Below, in pieces: positions 62,262 through 64,000 of a stretch of DNA of 64,000 nt (position 1 is its first letter; each line of letters starts with the position of its first letter). The stretch covers positions 434,001-498,000 of the forward strand of contig CP150559.1 in assembly GCA_049487715.1 (NCBI GenBank). The letters are read 5' to 3'. The stretch comes from Pycnococcus provasolii (taxonomy: Eukaryota; Chlorophyta; Pseudoscourfieldiophyceae; Pseudoscourfieldiales). A program made the translations under genes and the position numbers. Under the pieces are notes generated by a model, which saw only the letters and a program-made list of their open reading frames with translations, was not told the origin of the DNA and ran no database searches.

Positions 62262-63068
62262 TCACCTCCACGGTGCGAGTAGCGCGACGGCGCTCCTGTT
62301 CTCCGCTGCGAGCACGTTGAAGTAGTTGATGGCATTAGGGGTGTCCAGAATCTCCATGCGTGCGCGCAGCGTATCCTTGACGAACTTGCGCGCCTCTGTG
62401 TCTACAGCCGCGTGCCTGATCGTCTTTCCCGTTCCGAGTATGACGATTTCTGGGCTTGGGTGCATGAGTTTGAGAAAGTCGAGGTCAGACGCGCTCGCCT
62501 GCAACGGTCCGTCTTTTGAGGTTGTGTTCCAGAGCGCGAATACGGTTCGAAAGCACGCGACTGGACCTCTGCACTCGACGCCGTTGATGACGAACCCGTT
62601 TTGTCCGTACGACTCGATGTACGTGTTTGAGCTGTCCACTTCGAACAGTTGTGTTTTCGACGTGAATATGTCCCCTTTGGGATCAGGCGTTGATTTCGTG
62701 ATGTCTTGCGCAGTGAGAGGCGTTTGTTGACTGCTTGGATGACCCTCTGTCATGTGAGCGTCAAGTTTCCTGTGCTCGTCAGCGACCGTGGCATCTTGCT
62801 CAACAAAGCTTGTGGACGACCCTAGCCCCCGAGGATCTTCAGAAGGAGGAGGAGGATCGCGAGCGGAGCCACCAACTCCGCCACCACTACCCACAACTGA
62901 CGAGCTAAATGAACATCGCATCACAGCAAAGCCACCACAAGTGTCATTAACACCAAGACGAAGGCGAAGACCAACACGACGTAGACTGTGGCTGACGAGT
63001 ACTAAGGCAGACTTCTTTTCACTGCTACCAAGACTGTTATTGACGCGGTGGACGACATGGCGCCACAT
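62262..63068 (-). CDS. NDUFAF3: NDUFAF3/Mth938-like (DUF498) complex I assembly factor
   Basis: A 268-residue protein from the ATG at 63068, whose leader MWRHVVHRVNNSLGSSEKKS...SLRRVGLRLRLG is basic and amphipathic as in mitochondrial presequences. Residues ~150-268 form the DUF498 domain: YIESYGQNGFVINGVECRGPV, LMHPSPEIVILGTGKTIRH, LDTPNAINYFNVLAAENR and a final VALLAPWR. The DTPNA and NxL(A/C)xExR parts match human NDUFAF3, which is needed to assemble respiratory complex I. Ser/Gly/Pro-rich sequence separates leader and domain. Upstream in-frame codons start at GTG and overlap the neighbouring gene's leader. It is convergent with SecY (59 bases). Confidence 0.85.
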   Translation of the reverse strand: MWRHVVHRVNNSLGSSEKKSALVLVSHSLRRVGLRLRLGVNDTCGGFAVMRCSFSSSVVGSGGGVGGSARDPPPPSEDPRGLGSSTSFVEQDATVADEHRKLDAHMTEGHPSSQQTPLTAQDITKSTPDPKGDIFTSKTQLFEVDSSNTYIESYGQNGFVINGVECRGPVACFRTVFALWNTTSKDGPLQASASDLDFLKLMHPSPEIVILGTGKTIRHAAVDTEARKFVKDTLRARMEILDTPNAINYFNVLAAENRSAVALLAPWR

Positions 63069-63341
63069 CGAGGAGTTCCGAATGGGGAAATTTCCGACCC
63101 CTCCCCATTCTGCCATTCTCCCCTCCGGCAACACGAGGCTCGGCAGTAAGGCTCGGCACTCGCGACGCGGGGCGGCTGCAGTAACAGACGGCATCCCGTC
63201 TCCACAGTTCACCCCAGGCCCGCAGCAGCTCTGCCTGCGTGCACTTCGCCGACGCGGTCGGTGCTGCAGCCGCTCACACACACTCGGTGCTGCAGCCGCA
63301 GCAGCCGCTCACACACAGAGGCTGCAAGGGCGAGCCTAAGG
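63069..63341. promoter_or_regulatory. bidirectional promoter with a direct repeat
   Basis: 273 bases between NDUFAF3 and the methyltransferase-like gene. A direct repeat of GGTGCTGCAGCCG plus CGCTCACACACA occurs at about 63259-63282 and 63286-63317. Confidence 0.45.
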
Positions 63342-63902
63342 ATGGCGTTGTTCGCCGAGATGCTTGCGTTCTTCGGCAGCAAAGCGCCGCCGCAGCAGCT
63401 CACGTATGGCAAGCCGATCAACATTTACGCGGACATCCCAATCTTCCCGCCGTTTGCGATGATGCTCACAGTGGCATGCTCACAGATCATCAGAAAGCTC
63501 ACGGGAAAGCCGCTCGCCTTCCTACCAGCGCCGCTCTCCACAGTGCCGGTCCGAGTCGCGTTCTTCGCCATCGCATTTCCCAGCATCATACTGATGGTGC
63601 TGAATCCTGCGGGCGGGGAGCTCAAGGCCGCTGGCTCCGGTACGCTGTTCACACCGGTCAACGGCCTCGCCACAACCGGCATCTACGAAAGCACGCGGAA
63701 TCCCATGTACGCCGGCCTCGTATTTGTTGCCATCCCATGCATGGCGTGCGTCGTCAACTCGGCGTGGCCAATTTTGATCTCGCCGCTCACGTGGTGCTAC
63801 CTAAATTACGTGGTGATCGCGGCCGAGGAGAAGTTGCTCGCGCAGGCGTTTGGCAAGCAGTTCGACGAGTATTGCCAGTCGGTGCCACGTTGGCTCATCT
63901 GA
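63342..63902 (+). CDS. ICMT/PEMT-family membrane methyltransferase
   Basis: A 186-residue membrane protein from the ATG at 63342, with about four hydrophobic segments. The C-terminal half has YESTRNPMYAGLVFVAIPCM, then EEKLLAQAFGKQFDEYCQSVPRWLI, the RNPMY...EE...FG..Y..Y...VPRW signature of small isoprenylcysteine carboxyl methyltransferase and phospholipid methyltransferase proteins. These use S-adenosylmethionine bound at the membrane face. The short length and wording resemble bacterial-type members more than eukaryotic ICMT, so the substrate is open. The remainder of the window (63903-64000) shows nothing. Confidence 0.78.
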   Translation: MALFAEMLAFFGSKAPPQQLTYGKPINIYADIPIFPPFAMMLTVACSQIIRKLTGKPLAFLPAPLSTVPVRVAFFAIAFPSIILMVLNPAGGELKAAGSGTLFTPVNGLATTGIYESTRNPMYAGLVFVAIPCMACVVNSAWPILISPLTWCYLNYVVIAAEEKLLAQAFGKQFDEYCQSVPRWLI

Positions 63903-64000
63903 CGAGTACAGTATTTATGAATCGTTCGAATGGTAAACTTTACATTTACATACTGACATATCGCTTCATCGCTTGCAAGTTGCATGTTGCAACCCCACTC

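Noticed and set aside
1-64000. CRISPR arrays, insertion sequences, prophage or bacterial operons
   Set aside because: No spaced repeats, transposase or integrase frames or terminal inverted repeats; all gene families and the layout are eukaryotic.

Overview
The window reads as nuclear DNA of a small, gene-dense, intron-poor green alga, most likely a prasinophyte-grade chlorophyte. It holds about 33 protein-coding genes in 64 kb, nearly all as single uninterrupted frames, with spacers that are often under 200 bases. The eukaryotic assignment rests on UTP21, TSR2, IFT27, MSH5, DHHC and TSO1/LIN54 CXC proteins. The plant-lineage assignment rests on a plastid-type beta-ketoacyl-ACP synthase end, a plastid SecY, a lumen-style DEG protease, an RWP-RK factor and a plant-like isoprenylcysteine methylesterase. 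IFT27 implies a flagellum at some life stage and MSH5 implies meiosis. The genus cannot be fixed from the sequence alone.

Layout. 1-7 kb: end of a KAS II-like gene, a long coiled-coil protein, a JmjC/cupin oxygenase and an MFS transporter. 7-16 kb: a mitochondrial carrier of the aspartate/glutamate type, a three-part PhyH-SANT-QTGAL fusion, a chaperonin-like protein with degraded ATPase motifs and a secreted GH92 mannosidase. 16-26 kb: UTP21 and TSR2 (both small-subunit ribosome biogenesis), a DUF1769 protein, ISCA2, an unusual DHHC acyltransferase and a DUF4050 protein. 26-39 kb: a CXC-domain regulator, ICME, an orphan, a large multi-CNBD protein, IFT27 and a methyltransferase. 39-46 kb: an HMG-box/MSH5 locus, a DEG protease and a cyclophilin. 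46-56 kb: a GNAT, a tandem-repeat NTF2-like protein, two unrecognised proteins and an RWP-RK factor. 56-64 kb: a gene with an internal near-identical duplication, a sialidase-fold protein, plastid SecY, an NDUFAF3-like factor and an ICMT/PEMT-like methyltransferase.

Genes are not in operons. They are arranged as close divergent pairs with shared promoters (ISCA2/DHHC, IFT27/methyltransferase, cyclophilin/GNAT, sialidase/SecY, NDUFAF3/ICMT-like) and tight convergent pairs. Intergenic DNA carries short interstitial TTAGGG arrays, a repeated GGGATCCC palindrome, pyrimidine-rich tracts directly before several ATGs, a GGCCTGCTT motif and a hexamer satellite with a 54-base higher-order period.

The most notable points are the PhyH-SANT-QTGAL fusion, the HMG-box/MSH5 locus interrupted by one base, the DHHC enzyme lacking half its zinc ligands, and the duplicated-domain gene whose second copy is out of frame. 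Three loci (39218, 40338 and about 58030) look like one-base frame breaks and need read support before any biological reading. Start codons were chosen as the first plausible ATG; upstream in-frame GTG or TTG extensions were discarded.
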